The notes under the pieces are model-generated. The model was not told where the DNA came from. It made no database searches and saw nothing but the letters and a program-made list of their open reading frames with translations. A stretch of 64,000 bases of DNA from Sphingopyxis alaskensis RB2256 (GTDB taxonomy: Bacteria; Pseudomonadota; Alphaproteobacteria; Sphingomonadales; Sphingomonadaceae), in NCBI RefSeq assembly GCF_000013985.1, contig NC_008048.1, forward strand, positions 2,170,001 through 2,234,000, in the 5' to 3' direction. Both the position numbers and the translations under genes were made by a program. The first letter of the stretch is position 1. Each line of letters opens with the position of its first letter. Of the stretch, positions 1 to 8,303 are shown one piece after another.

Positions 1-308
1 CCACCGCGGCGCTCGGCGGCTGCATCACCATTCCCGGCCTCGACGGCCGCAAGCACGAAATCGCCATCCCCGCGGGCATCCAGTCGGGCAAGCAGCTCCG
101 CCAGCGCGGCGCGGGGATGCCCGTGCTCAACGGCCGCGGCCACGGCGACCTGGTCATCCAGATCGACGTCGAAACCCCCACGCGGCTGACCGCGAAGCAG
201 AAGGAATTGCTGCAGGCGTTCCGCGACACCGAAACCGGCGAGGAATGCCCCGCAAGCCAGGGCTTTTTCGGGCGCATCAAGGATATGTGGGAAGATCTGA
301 CGGATTAG
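1..308 (+). CDS. dnaJ: Chaperone DnaJ, C-terminal end (5' truncated by window)
   Basis: This is the last ~101 codons of the Hsp40 co-chaperone DnaJ, which delivers unfolded clients to DnaK and stimulates its ATPase. The reading frame is open from base 3 to the TAG at 306-308. Visible features are the second C-terminal substrate-binding sub-domain (IPGLDGRKHEIAIPAG, then GKQLRQRGAGMPVLNGRGHGD and LVIQIDVETP), followed by the short C-terminal tail QKELLQAF, which matches the DnaJ dimerisation end. The J-domain and zinc fingers lie upstream of the window. The identification is firm because the order of beta-sandwich motifs is characteristic of DnaJ. Confidence 0.93.
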   Translation, partial: TAALGGCITIPGLDGRKHEIAIPAGIQSGKQLRQRGAGMPVLNGRGHGDLVIQIDVETPTRLTAKQKELLQAFRDTETGEECPASQGFFGRIKDMWEDLTD

Positions 309-310
309 GG

Positions 311-485
311 TCAGATGCGCGCGCAGATGCGTTTGACGGCGGCGAGGTCGTTTTCGGGGCCCTTGTCGTATCGGGTGGCGATGCGTCGGACGTCTTTGGG
401 ACGGCAGAACAGGTCTTGACCCGCCAGCGGTCCTCGTAGCGGCGTTCGTCATCCTGGATCGGGCATTTGCGCCTGGCCGCAATCA
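311..485 (-). pseudogene. IS5-family transposase remnant (C-terminal end, frameshifted)
   Basis: Reading the minus strand gives CPIQDDERRYEDRWRV and then, after a one-base frame change near 414, NLFCRPKDVRRIATRYDK followed by NDLAAVKRICARI and a TGA at 311-313. This is the usual C-terminal end of IS5-type transposases, the region around the third catalytic residue (R-Y-x-x-R-x-x-E-x-x-F-x-R-L-K-D pattern). The expected Glu codon falls at the frame break. No N-terminal part and no inverted repeats were found, so it is a dead fragment left between dnaJ and the sigma-factor gene. Confidence 0.7.
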
Positions 486-503
486 GTCGAAGCCCGCCAT
501 GAC

Positions 504-1373
504 TCAATGCACATGCCGCAGCTTGTCCGGGTTGCGCATGACATAAATGCCGGTGATCTTGCCGTCCTCGATCGCCAGCGCGGTGGTCTGAAGCTCGCCG
601 TCGGCCTCGCGCGTCACGAAGCCCGGCAGGCCGTTGATGATGCCGGTGTGAACCAGCGTCGAGCCATATTTGCGCAGCAGAACCGCGATGCTGCGCTGAA
701 CCGTCAACACCAGTTTCCTTCCGAGGATCGGGACCGCGGCCGCCGGGCGCTTGCCGCCGCCATCGGCCCACATGCCGACATCGGCGGCCAGCAGGGCGCC
801 GAGCGTCTCCATATCGCCGCTGCGCGATGCCTCGAAAAAGGCGCGCGCGATTTCCAGCCCCCGCGCTTTTTCGAGCTTGTAGCGGGGGCGCGCGTCGCGG
901 ACGTGGGAGCGCGCCCGCGCGGCAAGCTGGCGCGCCGCGGCGGGATCGCGGTCGATCGTGGCCGCGACCTCGTCGAAGCCGACGCCGAACACGTCGTGGA
1001 GCAGGAAAGCCGCGCGCTCCAGGGGGGAGAGCCGTTCGAGCGCGAGCATCAGCGGCAGCGTGACATCGTCGTCGGCCTCGTCCTCCTCGACCAGCGGGTC
1101 GGGGAGCCAGGGGCCGATATAGGTTTCGCGCTGTGCCCGCGCCGATTTGAGCTGGTCGAGGCAGAGCCGCGTCACGGTACGGCGGAGGAAGGCGGCGGGC
1201 TCGCGCACCGCACCGCGATCGGTGCCAAGCCAGCGGATGAAGGCATCCTGCACGACATCCTCGGCATCGGCGACCGAACCCAGCATTCGATAGGCAACGC
1301 GCGTGAGCATCGGGCGCAGCGGGTCGAAAAGACCCGCCGCGCCCGCCGCATCGCCGGAGCGCGTCGCCGCCAT
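504..1373 (-). CDS. ECF41-type RNA polymerase sigma factor with SnoaL-like C-terminal domain
   Basis: An extracytoplasmic-function sigma factor of 289 residues. Residues ~15-80 form sigma region 2 (LFDPLRPMLTRVAYRMLGS, DAEDVVQDAFIRWLG). Region 4 follows at ~110-165 (LSPLERAAFLLHDVFGVGFDEVA). The last ~110 residues form the NTF2/SnoaL-like extension ending in a MRNPDKLRH motif, which in ECF41 proteins modulates promoter activation. The start at 1373 is chosen because its ATG shares a base with the stop of the upstream AhpD-like gene (TGATG), giving translational coupling; longer readings upstream are only the other frame of that gene. An adjacent carboxymuconolactone decarboxylase-family gene is the hallmark context of ECF41 factors. 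It is probably autoregulated from the promoter at 1861-1889. Confidence 0.9.
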   Translation of the reverse strand: MAATRSGDAAGAAGLFDPLRPMLTRVAYRMLGSVADAEDVVQDAFIRWLGTDRGAVREPAAFLRRTVTRLCLDQLKSARAQRETYIGPWLPDPLVEEDEADDDVTLPLMLALERLSPLERAAFLLHDVFGVGFDEVAATIDRDPAAARQLAARARSHVRDARPRYKLEKARGLEIARAFFEASRSGDMETLGALLAADVGMWADGGGKRPAAAVPILGRKLVLTVQRSIAVLLRKYGSTLVHTGIINGLPGFVTREADGELQTTALAIEDGKITGIYVMRNPDKLRHVH

Positions 1374-1828
1374 CAGGCCGCCCTGGCCGCCGGGGTTTCG
1401 AGCCACAGGTCGAACCCGACCGCGATCCGGTTCCAGCCGTTGATGATGTTGATCATCAGGGTCAGCTTCACCTGTTCCTCCGGGGTGAAATGCGCTTCGA
1501 GCGCCTCTTTCGCGGCCTTCTGTGTGTGGCCTTGCGACAGCGCGGTCAAGGCGTCGGTCCAGGCGAGCGCGGCGCGTTCGCGCGGCGTATAGACGGGTGC
1601 CTCGTGCCAGGCGGCGAGCAGATAGATGCGCTGTTCGGTTTCGCCCTTCGCGCGGGCTTCGGCCGTGTGCATGTTGATGCAATTGGCGCAGCCGTTGAGG
1701 ATCGACGCCCGGATCTTGACCAGCTCGATCAGGCTCGGCTCAAGGCTGTCCTGCACCGCAAGGCTGACGCCTATCCACTGTTTCATCAGCTGCGGGGCGG
1801 CGGCGAAGGGGTCGGTTACGTGGGTCAT
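1373..1828 (-). CDS. AhpD-like carboxymuconolactone decarboxylase family protein
   Basis: A 151-residue alkylhydroperoxidase AhpD-core protein. The redox motif is NGCANCINMH (Cys-x-x-Cys-x-x-x-His) at about residues 46-55, within LIELVKIRASILNGC, the typical helix. Family members are small trimeric or hexameric disulfide reductases/peroxidases; the actual substrate cannot be told from sequence. It is the first gene of a two-gene operon with the ECF41 sigma factor, overlapping it by one base. ECF41 factors are known to sit next to, and to control, exactly this class of gene. A Shine-Dalgarno AAGGAG lies about 10 bases before the ATG. Confidence 0.88.
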   Translation of the reverse strand: MTHVTDPFAAAPQLMKQWIGVSLAVQDSLEPSLIELVKIRASILNGCANCINMHTAEARAKGETEQRIYLLAAWHEAPVYTPRERAALAWTDALTALSQGHTQKAAKEALEAHFTPEEQVKLTLMINIINGWNRIAVGFDLWLETPAARAA

Positions 1829-1860
1829 GTCCTATCTCCTTCAAGAGGGGTTGTGCAGAC

Positions 1861-1889
1861 ATGACGAGGCAGGGGCGGCGCGTGTGACA
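1861..1889 (-). promoter_or_regulatory. ECF41-type promoter of the ahpD-sigma operon
   Basis: On the minus strand TGTCACA (1889-1883) and CGTCAT (1866-1861) are separated by 16 bases. This matches the TGTCACA / CGTC pair described for ECF41-controlled promoters. It lies about 35 bases upstream of the AhpD-like start codon. The inference is that the sigma factor drives its own operon. The match is exact in both hexamer cores; activity is untested. Confidence 0.75.
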
Positions 1890-1965
1890 TGACGCGCCGA
1901 AAAAGTTTCGCACGCACCCGAAAATGGGTTAGCTTCGCCGCCTCATCAGCATGAGGGGGCGTGTC

Positions 1966-2343
1966 ATGAAGTTTCTCGATGGCTATGGCGAACAGGCGTT
2001 TGCGTTGCTGCGGATCGTGTCGGGGCTGTTGTTCCTCGCGCATGGTGTGCAGAAGTTCTTCAACTTTCCGGTCGCCTTTCCCTATCCGCTCAACCCGATG
2101 CTCCATGCCGCGGGGACGATCGAGATCGTCGCCGGCGCGCTGATCGCCATCGGGCTGTTCACCCGTCCCGCGGCCTTCATTGCAAGCGGCATGTCGGCGG
2201 TCGGCTATTGGGTCGCGCATGGAAGTCAGGGACTCTATCCGATTGCCAATGGCGGCGAGACGATCGCGCTTTACTGTTTCATCTTCCTGTTCATCGCGAC
2301 GCGCGGCGCGGGGATGTGGAGCGTCGAGGGGATGAAGAAATAA
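1966..2343 (+). CDS. DoxX family membrane protein
   Basis: A 125-residue integral membrane protein of the DoxX/DoxD family. It has the family signature RIVSGLLFLAHGVQKFF in the first helix, then segments around TIEIVAGALIAIGLFTRPAAF and YCFIFLFIATRGAGMWS, which suggests four membrane helices. Bacterial DoxX proteins are linked to redox stress and thiosulfate:quinone metabolism, but the function of this one is unknown. The ATG at 1966 is preferred over one at 1951 because AGGGGG sits 7 bases upstream of it. It is transcribed away from the ECF41 operon and shares the intergenic region with it. Confidence 0.85.
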   Translation: MKFLDGYGEQAFALLRIVSGLLFLAHGVQKFFNFPVAFPYPLNPMLHAAGTIEIVAGALIAIGLFTRPAAFIASGMSAVGYWVAHGSQGLYPIANGGETIALYCFIFLFIATRGAGMWSVEGMKK

Positions 2344-2390
2344 CAGCGCAGTGCGGAGTTGATGGCGGTTTTCGACCGATTGCGGTCATA

Positions 2391-2528
2391 AAGCCCTCTC
2401 ACCTCGGGAGAGGGTTGGGTGAGGGTGTCTGAGGTGGGTTCGTAATCGAGGGTGATCCCCTCACCCAACCTCGGCTAGGTTGCTACGCAACCAAGCCTGC
2501 GTATCCCTCTCCCGATGGGAGAGGGAAC
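2391..2528. repeat. REP-like palindromic element, paired arms
   Basis: Two complementary stretches flank a ~50-base centre: CCCTCTCACCTCGGGAGAGG and GGTTGGGTGAGGG on the left, and CCCCTCACCCAACC then CCCTCTCCCGATGGGAGAGG on the right. Each arm is itself a small hairpin and the arms are inverted copies of one another, the organisation of REP doublets. A further inner palindrome (CTAGGTTGCTACGCAACCAAG) is present. It lies between convergent doxX and phoH. No transposase of the RAYT type is in the window. Confidence 0.65.
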
Positions 2529-2837
2529 GTCCCCTCTCCACCCCATACCGGACACCGGCGCGGGAAAAAACGCTGTCCTACATGACCCGGCTGTGCCAGC
2601 CTTCGGCTCTGCTCTTTCGGTATGTGGACAAAAGCGATTGCTGCCCGGTCTGTGAGCGGAGACAGCAGCCCGGTGCGGCTGCACGACCGGAGCGGCAGAT
2701 TGGCGGCCGCACAAGGCTGACTTTTACTGAACTTTGGAATGATTCCTCGGTCTCTGAGCCAATCGGATCGCGGACCCCGCCCGGCATGACCGAAAACGAC
2801 TGGCAGGTCCCTACCCCAAAGCCGTCATCGTCGGCCC
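2529..2837. other. Unassigned intergenic stretch between doxX and phoH
   Basis: About 300 bases with no supportable gene. A minus-strand frame of 69 codons at 2578-2787 is open but has no Shine-Dalgarno sequence and no recognisable domain. The stretch contains a Cys-rich conceptual segment in several frames and may be a decayed coding sequence. The gene usually found downstream of phoH, ybeY, is not here, so this is probably a rearrangement joint. Confidence 0.4.
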
Positions 2838-3845
2838 TTAGCTCCCCGGCCCCTCATAGGCTTCGACGATGCGCCCGACGATCGGGTGGCGGACGACGTC
2901 GGCGCTGGTGAAGCGGCTGACGTTGATGCCTTCCAGCCCTTCGAGCCGTGCGACCGCGTCGGCAAGGCCCGAGGTCGCGGGCACCGGCAGGTCGACCTGC
3001 TTGGGGTCGCCGCAGATCACCATGCGGCTGTTCATGCCGAAGCGGGTGAGGAACATCTTCATCTGCGGGATCGTCGTATTCTGCGCCTCGTCGAGGATGA
3101 TGAAAGCATCGGCGAGCGTGCGCCCGCGCATGAAGGCGAGCGGCGCAATCTCGATCTCCCCGCTCGCGATCCGGCGCTCGACCTGCTCGGCGGGCAGGCA
3201 GTCGTGGAGCGCGTCGTAGAGCGGGCGCAGATAGGGATCGACCTTTTCCTTCATGTCGCCGGGCAGGAAGCCCAGCTTTTCGCCCGCCTCGACCGCGGGG
3301 CGCGACAGGATCAGGCGCTGGACGCTGCCGGTGATGAGCTGCGCCACCGCCTGCGCCACGGCGAGATAGGTCTTGCCGGTGCCTGCGGGGCCGAGCGCGA
3401 AAATCACATCGTCGCGCGCGAGCGCCTGCATATAGGGGACTTGCGACGGCGCGCGCGGGACGATCGTCTTTTTGCGCGTGCGGATCATCACCGGCGGGGC
3501 TTCGTCCTTGTCGTGACGGATGATGCCGTCGAGCGTCGGCTGCGCCGACATCGCGATCACGCCGTCAACCATGCCGGCGTCGACCTCCTGCCCCTTTTCG
3601 ATGCGGTCATAGAGGTCGGTGAGCACGTCGCGCGCGCGGGCGGCGGCTTCGGCCTCGCCCTCGATCTGCACGCGGTTGCCGCGCGCGGAGATATAGACGC
3701 CGAGGCGGTTTTCGATCGCGACGAGATTGCGGTCGAACTCACCGAACAGGATACCCAGAAGCTGTGTCCTCTCAAACTCGGCCGTCAGTCGAACGCGATC
3801 GCCCGGTTCGGCGGGGGTGGCGGCGGTCAGCGGGCGTTTGGACAC
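2838..3845 (-). CDS. phoH: PhoH-like ATPase
   Basis: A 335-residue PhoH family P-loop ATPase, a predicted RNA-associated NTPase related to the helicase superfamily. The N-terminal ~100 residues form the KH-like region (FDRNLVAIENRLGVYISARG). The ATPase core has a Walker A GPAGTGKT at ~150 and a Walker B FIILDEAQNTT at ~240, followed by RMVICGDPKQVDLP. A GTG start at 3845 is chosen because GGAG lies 10 bases before it; an upstream extension would run into a REP element. It follows miaB, the usual arrangement, but ybeY, normally next, is absent, which suggests a local rearrangement. Confidence 0.93.
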   Translation of the reverse strand: MSKRPLTAATPAEPGDRVRLTAEFERTQLLGILFGEFDRNLVAIENRLGVYISARGNRVQIEGEAEAAARARDVLTDLYDRIEKGQEVDAGMVDGVIAMSAQPTLDGIIRHDKDEAPPVMIRTRKKTIVPRAPSQVPYMQALARDDVIFALGPAGTGKTYLAVAQAVAQLITGSVQRLILSRPAVEAGEKLGFLPGDMKEKVDPYLRPLYDALHDCLPAEQVERRIASGEIEIAPLAFMRGRTLADAFIILDEAQNTTIPQMKMFLTRFGMNSRMVICGDPKQVDLPVPATSGLADAVARLEGLEGINVSRFTSADVVRHPIVGRIVEAYEGPGS

Positions 3846-3880
3846 GTGGGCAAGGCTCCTTCGATCAATAGCAACCTGTG

Positions 3881-3962
3881 TACTCCCGCGAAGGCGGGAG
3901 TCCATCACCGATGGTTTGGAAACTCGACGGCCGGAAATGAATCCCCGCTTTCGCCGGGATAC
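3881..3962. repeat. Pair of short REP palindromes between miaB and phoH
   Basis: Two hairpins, ACTCCCGCGAAGGCGGGAGT and ATCCCCGCTTTCGCCGGGAT, lie in opposite halves of the miaB-phoH gap, about 40 bases apart. They belong to the same CCCGGCGAAGGCCGGGAT-type family seen at 52638 and 63720 but are more diverged. Their position within an operon may affect mRNA stability. Confidence 0.65.
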
Positions 3963-3980
3963 AGATAGCCCAAAGCCGCA

Positions 3981-5315
3981 CTAGGCGATCGCCATCAGCG
4001 GCTCGGCGCCCAGGCTGTTCGGGCCGGCCGAGGTGATGCGCACGTCGATCATGTCGCCGATCGCCAGCCCCGGCGCGGTGACATGCACCGATTGCAGCCA
4101 CGGCGACTTGCCGATCAGCTGGCCTTCGCGCTTGCCCTTGCGTTCGAGGAGCAGGCGGGTCGTGCGGCCGACGGTCGCTTCGTTGAACGCCTGCTGCTGC
4201 TCGTTGAGCAAAGCCTGCAACCGCTGGAGCCGCTCGTTCATCACCGCTTCGTCGATCTGATCGTCCATCGTCGCCGCCGGCGTGCCGGGGCGGCGCGAAT
4301 ATTTGAAGCTGTACGCCATCGCATAGCGAGTGGCGCGAACGATATCGAGCGTTGCCGCGAAATCGGCCTCGCTCTCGCCGGGAAAACCGACGATGAAGTC
4401 GCCCGAGATGGCGATGTCGGGGCGCGCTTCACGGACGCGCTCGATGACCTTCAGATAGGATTCGACACTATGGCTGCGGTTCATCGCGGCGAGGATGCGG
4501 TCGCTGCCCGCCTGCACCGGCAGGTGGAGGAAGGGCATCAGCTTGTCGACCTCGCCATGCGCGACGATCAGCCCGTCGGTCATGTCGTTGGGGTGGCTGG
4601 TGGTGTAGCGGATGCGTTCGAGCCCGTCCTCTTTCGCCAGTTCGCGGATCAGCCCGTCGAGCCCGATTGCCCGGCCCTTGGCATCCTCGCCGATCCAGGC
4701 GTTGACATTCTGCCCCAGCAGCGTGATCTCGCGCACCCCGCCCGCGACGAGCGCGCGCGCCTCGGCGATCAGGTCGGCGAAGGGTCGGCTGATTTCCGCC
4801 CCGCGCGTATAGGGCACGACGCAATAGGTGCAGAATTTGTCGCAGCCTTCCTGCACGGTCAGGAAGGCGGTCGGGCGCTGGTTTCCGCTACGCTTTGGCA
4901 GCGCGCCGAACTTGCTTTCCGCCGGCATGTCGAGGTCGATCGCCTTCTCACCCCGCTCGGCACGCGCGATCAGTTCGGGCAGACGGTGATAGGCCTGCGG
5001 TCCGACGACGACATCGACCGACGGCGCACGCCGCGCAATCTCCGCTCCCTCGGCCTGCGCGACGCAGCCCGCGACGGCAATCGTCGGCGTGCTGCCATCG
5101 TCACGCTTCAGTCGTCCGATGTCCGAATAGACTTTCTCGGCGGCTTTCTCGCGAATGTGACAGGTGTTCAGCACGACCAGATCGGCGTCGGCGCCGTCAG
5201 CGGCGGGCACATAGCCCTCAGCGCCCAGCATCTCGGCCATGCGCTCGCCGTCATAGACGTTCATCTGGCAGCCGAAGGATTTGACGTGAAAGGTTTTGGG
5301 GGAGTCGGATTTCAT
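3981..5315 (-). CDS. miaB: tRNA-2-methylthio-N6-dimethylallyladenosine synthase MiaB
   Basis: A 444-residue radical-SAM methylthiotransferase that adds the 2-methylthio group to i6A37 in tRNAs. The N-terminal MTTase domain holds three cluster cysteines ([36 protein letters not shown]). The radical-SAM motif is [17 protein letters not shown] (Cys-x3-Cys-x2-Cys). The C-terminal TRAM domain begins near [20 protein letters not shown]. The ATG at 5315 gives the conserved N-terminus; longer readings add an Arg-rich shadow of plsC. It is seven bases downstream of plsC and upstream of phoH, so these are probably co-transcribed. Confidence 0.95.
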   Translation of the reverse strand: MKSDSPKTFHVKSFGCQMNVYDGERMAEMLGAEGYVPAADGADADLVVLNTCHIREKAAEKVYSDIGRLKRDDGSTPTIAVAGCVAQAEGAEIARRAPSVDVVVGPQAYHRLPELIARAERGEKAIDLDMPAESKFGALPKRSGNQRPTAFLTVQEGCDKFCTYCVVPYTRGAEISRPFADLIAEARALVAGGVREITLLGQNVNAWIGEDAKGRAIGLDGLIRELAKEDGLERIRYTTSHPNDMTDGLIVAHGEVDKLMPFLHLPVQAGSDRILAAMNRSHSVESYLKVIERVREARPDIAISGDFIVGFPGESEADFAATLDIVRATRYAMAYSFKYSRRPGTPAATMDDQIDEAVMNERLQRLQALLNEQQQAFNEATVGRTTRLLLERKGKREGQLIGKSPWLQSVHVTAPGLAIGDMIDVRITSAGPNSLGAEPLMAIA

Positions 5316-5322
5316 CGGCGCG

Positions 5323-6057
5323 CTATAGGCGATGCGGCGCCGCGGCGGAAGAGCGCACGATTTCCGCCGCGATCGCGGCGCGCGCCGCCTCGGCGAGCAA
5401 CTTGCGATCGCCCTCGACCGCATCGGGCAGCGGATCGAGATAATGGATCGTCAGATGCACCGGGCGCTTGCGCGCGAGCAGCCGCTTGAAATTGTCGAGA
5501 CCCGATTCGGGATCGAGCCAGGCGATGTCGCTCGCCGCGGCGCCATAGTCGAGGAACACCGGCTGGACGCGCAGCCGCGGCGGTGTCGGGATCACCGCCT
5601 GGAGCAGCGAGGGACGAAAGGGAAGGAGCCCGTCGCCGGGACCGGTCGTCCCTTCGGGAAACAGCGTCACCGGCCGCCCGCGCGCGAGCGCGTTGCGCAG
5701 GTCGTTGGCCTGGTTGTGGATCTCGCGCCGCGCGTCGCGCTGGACATAGACGGTGTGATTCTGGTCGGCGAGCCAGCCGACGAGCGGCGTCGTGCCGACC
5801 TCCGCCTTCGACACGAAGGCCGAACGCGCCGCCCCCCCCAGCGCCAATATGTCGAGCCAGCTGACATGGTTCGACACGAACAGCACGTCGCGGCGGAGCC
5901 GCGTCCCCGTGGTGCGAATGCGCAGCCCGGCGATCCAGCCGGCGGCGTTGAGAAAGGCCATGACCATCGGCGACGGACGCCCGATGGCGCGATAGAGGAG
6001 ATGCGGGACGATCAGGAACAGCAGCGTCAGCACCATCAGCGCCAGGCGGAAAGACAT
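5323..6057 (-). CDS. plsC: 1-acyl-sn-glycerol-3-phosphate acyltransferase (PlsC family)
   Basis: A 244-residue membrane-associated acyltransferase that would make phosphatidic acid from lysophosphatidic acid. It has a hydrophobic N-terminal helix ([18 protein letters not shown]). The family motifs are NHVSWLD (the HX4D catalytic pair) and FPEGTTGPG. The start is taken at 6057, after the fur stop; an alternative GTG at 6108 would overlap fur by 29 bases and has no better ribosome site. It is placed between fur and miaB on the same strand with short gaps. Substrate specificity (acyl donor, ornithine lipid versus phospholipid) cannot be judged. Confidence 0.88.
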   Translation of the reverse strand: MSFRLALMVLTLLFLIVPHLLYRAIGRPSPMVMAFLNAAGWIAGLRIRTTGTRLRRDVLFVSNHVSWLDILALGGAARSAFVSKAEVGTTPLVGWLADQNHTVYVQRDARREIHNQANDLRNALARGRPVTLFPEGTTGPGDGLLPFRPSLLQAVIPTPPRLRVQPVFLDYGAAASDIAWLDPESGLDNFKRLLARKRPVHLTIHYLDPLPDAVEGDRKLLAEAARAAIAAEIVRSSAAAPHRL

Positions 6058-6079
6058 CCGCCAGGTGATCGATGGGCGA

Positions 6080-6505
6080 TCAGTCGCGCTTGCGATCGAT
6101 GGCGACACCGTAAAGCTCCATGCGGTGATCGACGAGGCGGAAGCCCAGCCGTTCGGCGATCACCTTCTGCAACGCTTCGAGTTCGGGATCGACAAACTCG
6201 ATCACCTTGCCCGTCTCGACATCGATCAGATGGTCGTGATGTGCCTCCGGCGCGGCTTCGTAGCGCGAGCGGCCATCGCCAAAATCGTGGCGGTCGAGGA
6301 TGCCCGCTTCCTCGAACAGGCGCACCGTGCGGTAAACGGTGGCGATCGAAATGCCGCTGTCGATCTTCGACGCGCGATCATAGAGCGTCTCGACATCGGG
6401 GTGATCCTCCGATTCCGAGATGACACGCGCGATGATGCGGCGCTGTTCGGTGATGCGCAGCCCCTTTTCGTGGCACAGCGCTTCAAGGTCGATATTGCCG
6501 GACAT
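6080..6505 (-). CDS. fur: Ferric uptake regulator family protein
   Basis: A 141-residue Fur-family metalloregulator. The winged helix is at ~10-75 (GLRITEQRRIIARVISESEDHPD, ISIATVYRTVRLFEEAGI) and the metal site includes EAHHDHLIDVETGKVIEF. The CxxC pairs found in enterobacterial Fur are lacking, as is normal in alphaproteobacteria, so an iron or manganese sensing role (Fur/Mur) is not settled by sequence. It probably controls iron genes such as the TonB receptor at 26772. It is the first gene of the fur-plsC-miaB-phoH run. Confidence 0.92.
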   Translation of the reverse strand: MSGNIDLEALCHEKGLRITEQRRIIARVISESEDHPDVETLYDRASKIDSGISIATVYRTVRLFEEAGILDRHDFGDGRSRYEAAPEAHHDHLIDVETGKVIEFVDPELEALQKVIAERLGFRLVDHRMELYGVAIDRKRD

Positions 6506-6640
6506 GCTTGCCTTTCCTGCCGATGCAGCCGCGTCTGTATTCGTCAAAAACTGTATAGGCACACGCCGACGATAGGACAAGGGCGGCACCCCGCAGGCGC
6601 CGCCCTTCGCTGTCCCGCCGGGACGGTCGTTCGCGAATGC

Positions 6641-7075
6641 TTACGCCTTGGTCTTGCGCCGACGGCCGCCGCCGCGCCCCTTGGTGCCGAGGCCGATTTC
6701 CTTCGCCAGCGCGCGGCGCTTTTCGGCATAGTTGGGCGCGACCATCGGATAGTCGGCGGCCAGGCCCCATTTCGCGCGATAATCGTCGGGGGTCATCCCA
6801 TAATGCGTCATCAGGTGGCGACGGAGCATCTTCAGCTTTTTGCCGTCCTCGAGGCAGACGATATAGTCGGGCTTGACCGACGCGCGCACCGATACCGCGG
6901 GCACGGGCTTCTCCTCGACCACCGGCGCCCCGCCGAGGCCCGAAAGCGCCGCGTAGACATTGTTGATGAGCAGCGAAAGATCGGAAATGGCGACGCTGTT
7001 GTTGCTGACGTGCGCCGCAACAATATCGGCGGTCAGCGTAACGAGCATTTCGTTGGTGTCGGCTTGTTCGGACAT
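6641..7075 (-). CDS. mucR: MucR/Ros family zinc-finger transcriptional regulator
   Basis: A 144-residue regulator of the Ros/MucR family, alphaproteobacterial repressors of exopolysaccharide, motility and cell-cycle genes. The zinc-finger segment is CLEDGKKLKMLRRHLMTHYG (Cys, Asp, His, His ligands) followed by MTPDDYRAKWGLAADYPMVA, which is the conserved MucR sequence. The N-terminal ~55 residues form the oligomerisation part, and the C-terminus is basic (KGRGGGRRRKTKA). An AT-rich stretch upstream (7080-7150) contains the AT steps MucR is known to bind, so autoregulation is plausible. Confidence 0.93.
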   Translation of the reverse strand: MSEQADTNEMLVTLTADIVAAHVSNNSVAISDLSLLINNVYAALSGLGGAPVVEEKPVPAVSVRASVKPDYIVCLEDGKKLKMLRRHLMTHYGMTPDDYRAKWGLAADYPMVAPNYAEKRRALAKEIGLGTKGRGGGRRRKTKA

Positions 7076-7197
7076 GAGACTAATCCTTGTATCAGGGTCA
7101 GGGCCCTGGCTTCCCAGAAGTCAGGTCGGCGATTATTATGCCTATTCTTTCGCCGGTCGGACCAATGCCACTTTGAAGCCCGTTTCGCAACGTCCGT

Positions 7198-7680
7198 TCA
7201 ACCCGACGTGTCGCTCGATCCCGAACGTCGCATCGTAATCGCGTCGCGCATTACGCCATCCTGACCGCGATAATAAGCAGCGCGGCGCCCGCATTCCGAA
7301 AAGCCTGCACTGGCATAAAGACGAACCGCATCATTATCGGCGCGCATTTCAAGGAAATAGTCTTCGGCGCCCTGTTCGGCGGCCCATGCCTGCCAATCGG
7401 TCATCAACCGCCGACCGATCCCGCGACCGCGATAGGCAGGATCGACCGCAAGCAGCAGAAGCTCGCTTTCAGGTCCGGCCATCCGCGCGGCCGAAAAGCC
7501 GCAGGCGCGTTCGCCATCCCACGCGATCGCGACGCGCGCCGACGGCAGGGCGAACAGGGTCAGAAGCTGCGCCGTGCTCCACGCCTCGCCATAGGCGGGA
7601 TCGAAGGCGGCGTCCATCACGCGCATCACCGCGGCAACGTCGCCGACCCGCGCGGTGGCGATGCGGATCGCGCCGGTCAT
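7198..7680 (-). CDS. rimI: GNAT acetyltransferase, RimI-like
   Basis: A 160-residue GNAT-fold acetyltransferase. The acetyl-CoA loop is seen in LLLLAVDPAYRGRGIGRRLM (motif A, Q/RxxGxG/A), followed by FLEMRADNDAVRLYASAGF (motif B). RimI acetylates the N-terminal Ala of ribosomal protein S18. Its start codon overlaps the tsaB stop (ATGA), and the tsaB-rimI pair is conserved in bacteria, which supports the assignment. The C-terminus RRSGSSDTSG is a short unstructured tail. Confidence 0.87.
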   Translation of the reverse strand: MTGAIRIATARVGDVAAVMRVMDAAFDPAYGEAWSTAQLLTLFALPSARVAIAWDGERACGFSAARMAGPESELLLLAVDPAYRGRGIGRRLMTDWQAWAAEQGAEDYFLEMRADNDAVRLYASAGFSECGRRAAYYRGQDGVMRDAITMRRSGSSDTSG

Positions 7681-8303
7681 GCGCCGCTCATCGGTCGGGC
7701 GTCGGGCGCGCGACCATAAATGGGGCTCGGCGGGTTGGTCAGCGCGCCGCGCGGCAGGCGCAGAAATGCGCGCGCGTCGGGCAGCATGGCCAGCGCGCGC
7801 CCCGACCCGCGGCGCGCAACGAAGGCCTCGGCGCGATTGCCGACGATGAGCACATCGTTCAGCGCGACCGCCGCGTCGGGAAGCAGCGAACACGCATCGG
7901 CGCGCGGCGACAGGTCGGCGGCAAAGGGCTGGACGAACCATTGGCCGTGACCGCCCTCCATCACGACGAGCGCGCCGCCCGCCTCGCCGATCGGATCGGC
8001 CGCACCGGCCGCGACGAGGGCGAGGGTCGAAAAGCCATGCGCGGGTACCTGCCAGCCAAGCGCGAGCGCGCGCGCCGCGGCGACGCCGATCCGCACGCCG
8101 GCGAAACTGCCGGGGCCGCAGCCGATCGCGATGGCATCGGCGCGCCCGCCGTCCGCGAGTTCGGCGATCAGCGGAACGAGGCGCTCGGCGTGGCCGCGCC
8201 CGATCACCTCATGGCGAAAGTCGACGACGCGCCCGCCTGCCACCAGCGCGACCGAGCAGGCCTCGCTGGCGGAATCGATGACGAGCGTTGGCGCGTCAGA
8301 CAA
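7677..8303 (-). CDS. tsaB: tRNA threonylcarbamoyladenosine biosynthesis protein TsaB
   Basis: A 208-residue ASKHA-fold protein that partners TsaD in making t6A37 of tRNAs. The motifs are LVIDSASEACSVAL at the N-terminus and AIGCGPGSFAGVRIGVAAAR, the strongly conserved TsaB signature. A TTG start at 8303 is proposed: it overlaps the stop of the upstream nitroreductase gene and places the first beta strand at the normal position. The alternative ATG at 8366 would add ~21 residues with no counterpart and overlap the neighbour by 71 bases. It is coupled to rimI by an ATGA overlap. Confidence 0.9.
   Translation of the reverse strand: MSDAPTLVIDSASEACSVALVAGGRVVDFRHEVIGRGHAERLVPLIAELADGGRADAIAIGCGPGSFAGVRIGVAAARALALGWQVPAHGFSTLALVAAGAADPIGEAGGALVVMEGGHGQWFVQPFAADLSPRADACSLLPDAAVALNDVLIVGNRAEAFVARRGSGRALAMLPDARAFLRLPRGALTNPPSPIYGRAPDARPMSGA

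Noticed and set aside
504..1682. Reading the sigma factor as a 392-residue protein
   Set aside because: The first ~100 residues are the out-of-frame image of the AhpD-like gene; the ATG at 1373 coupled by TGATG is the natural start.
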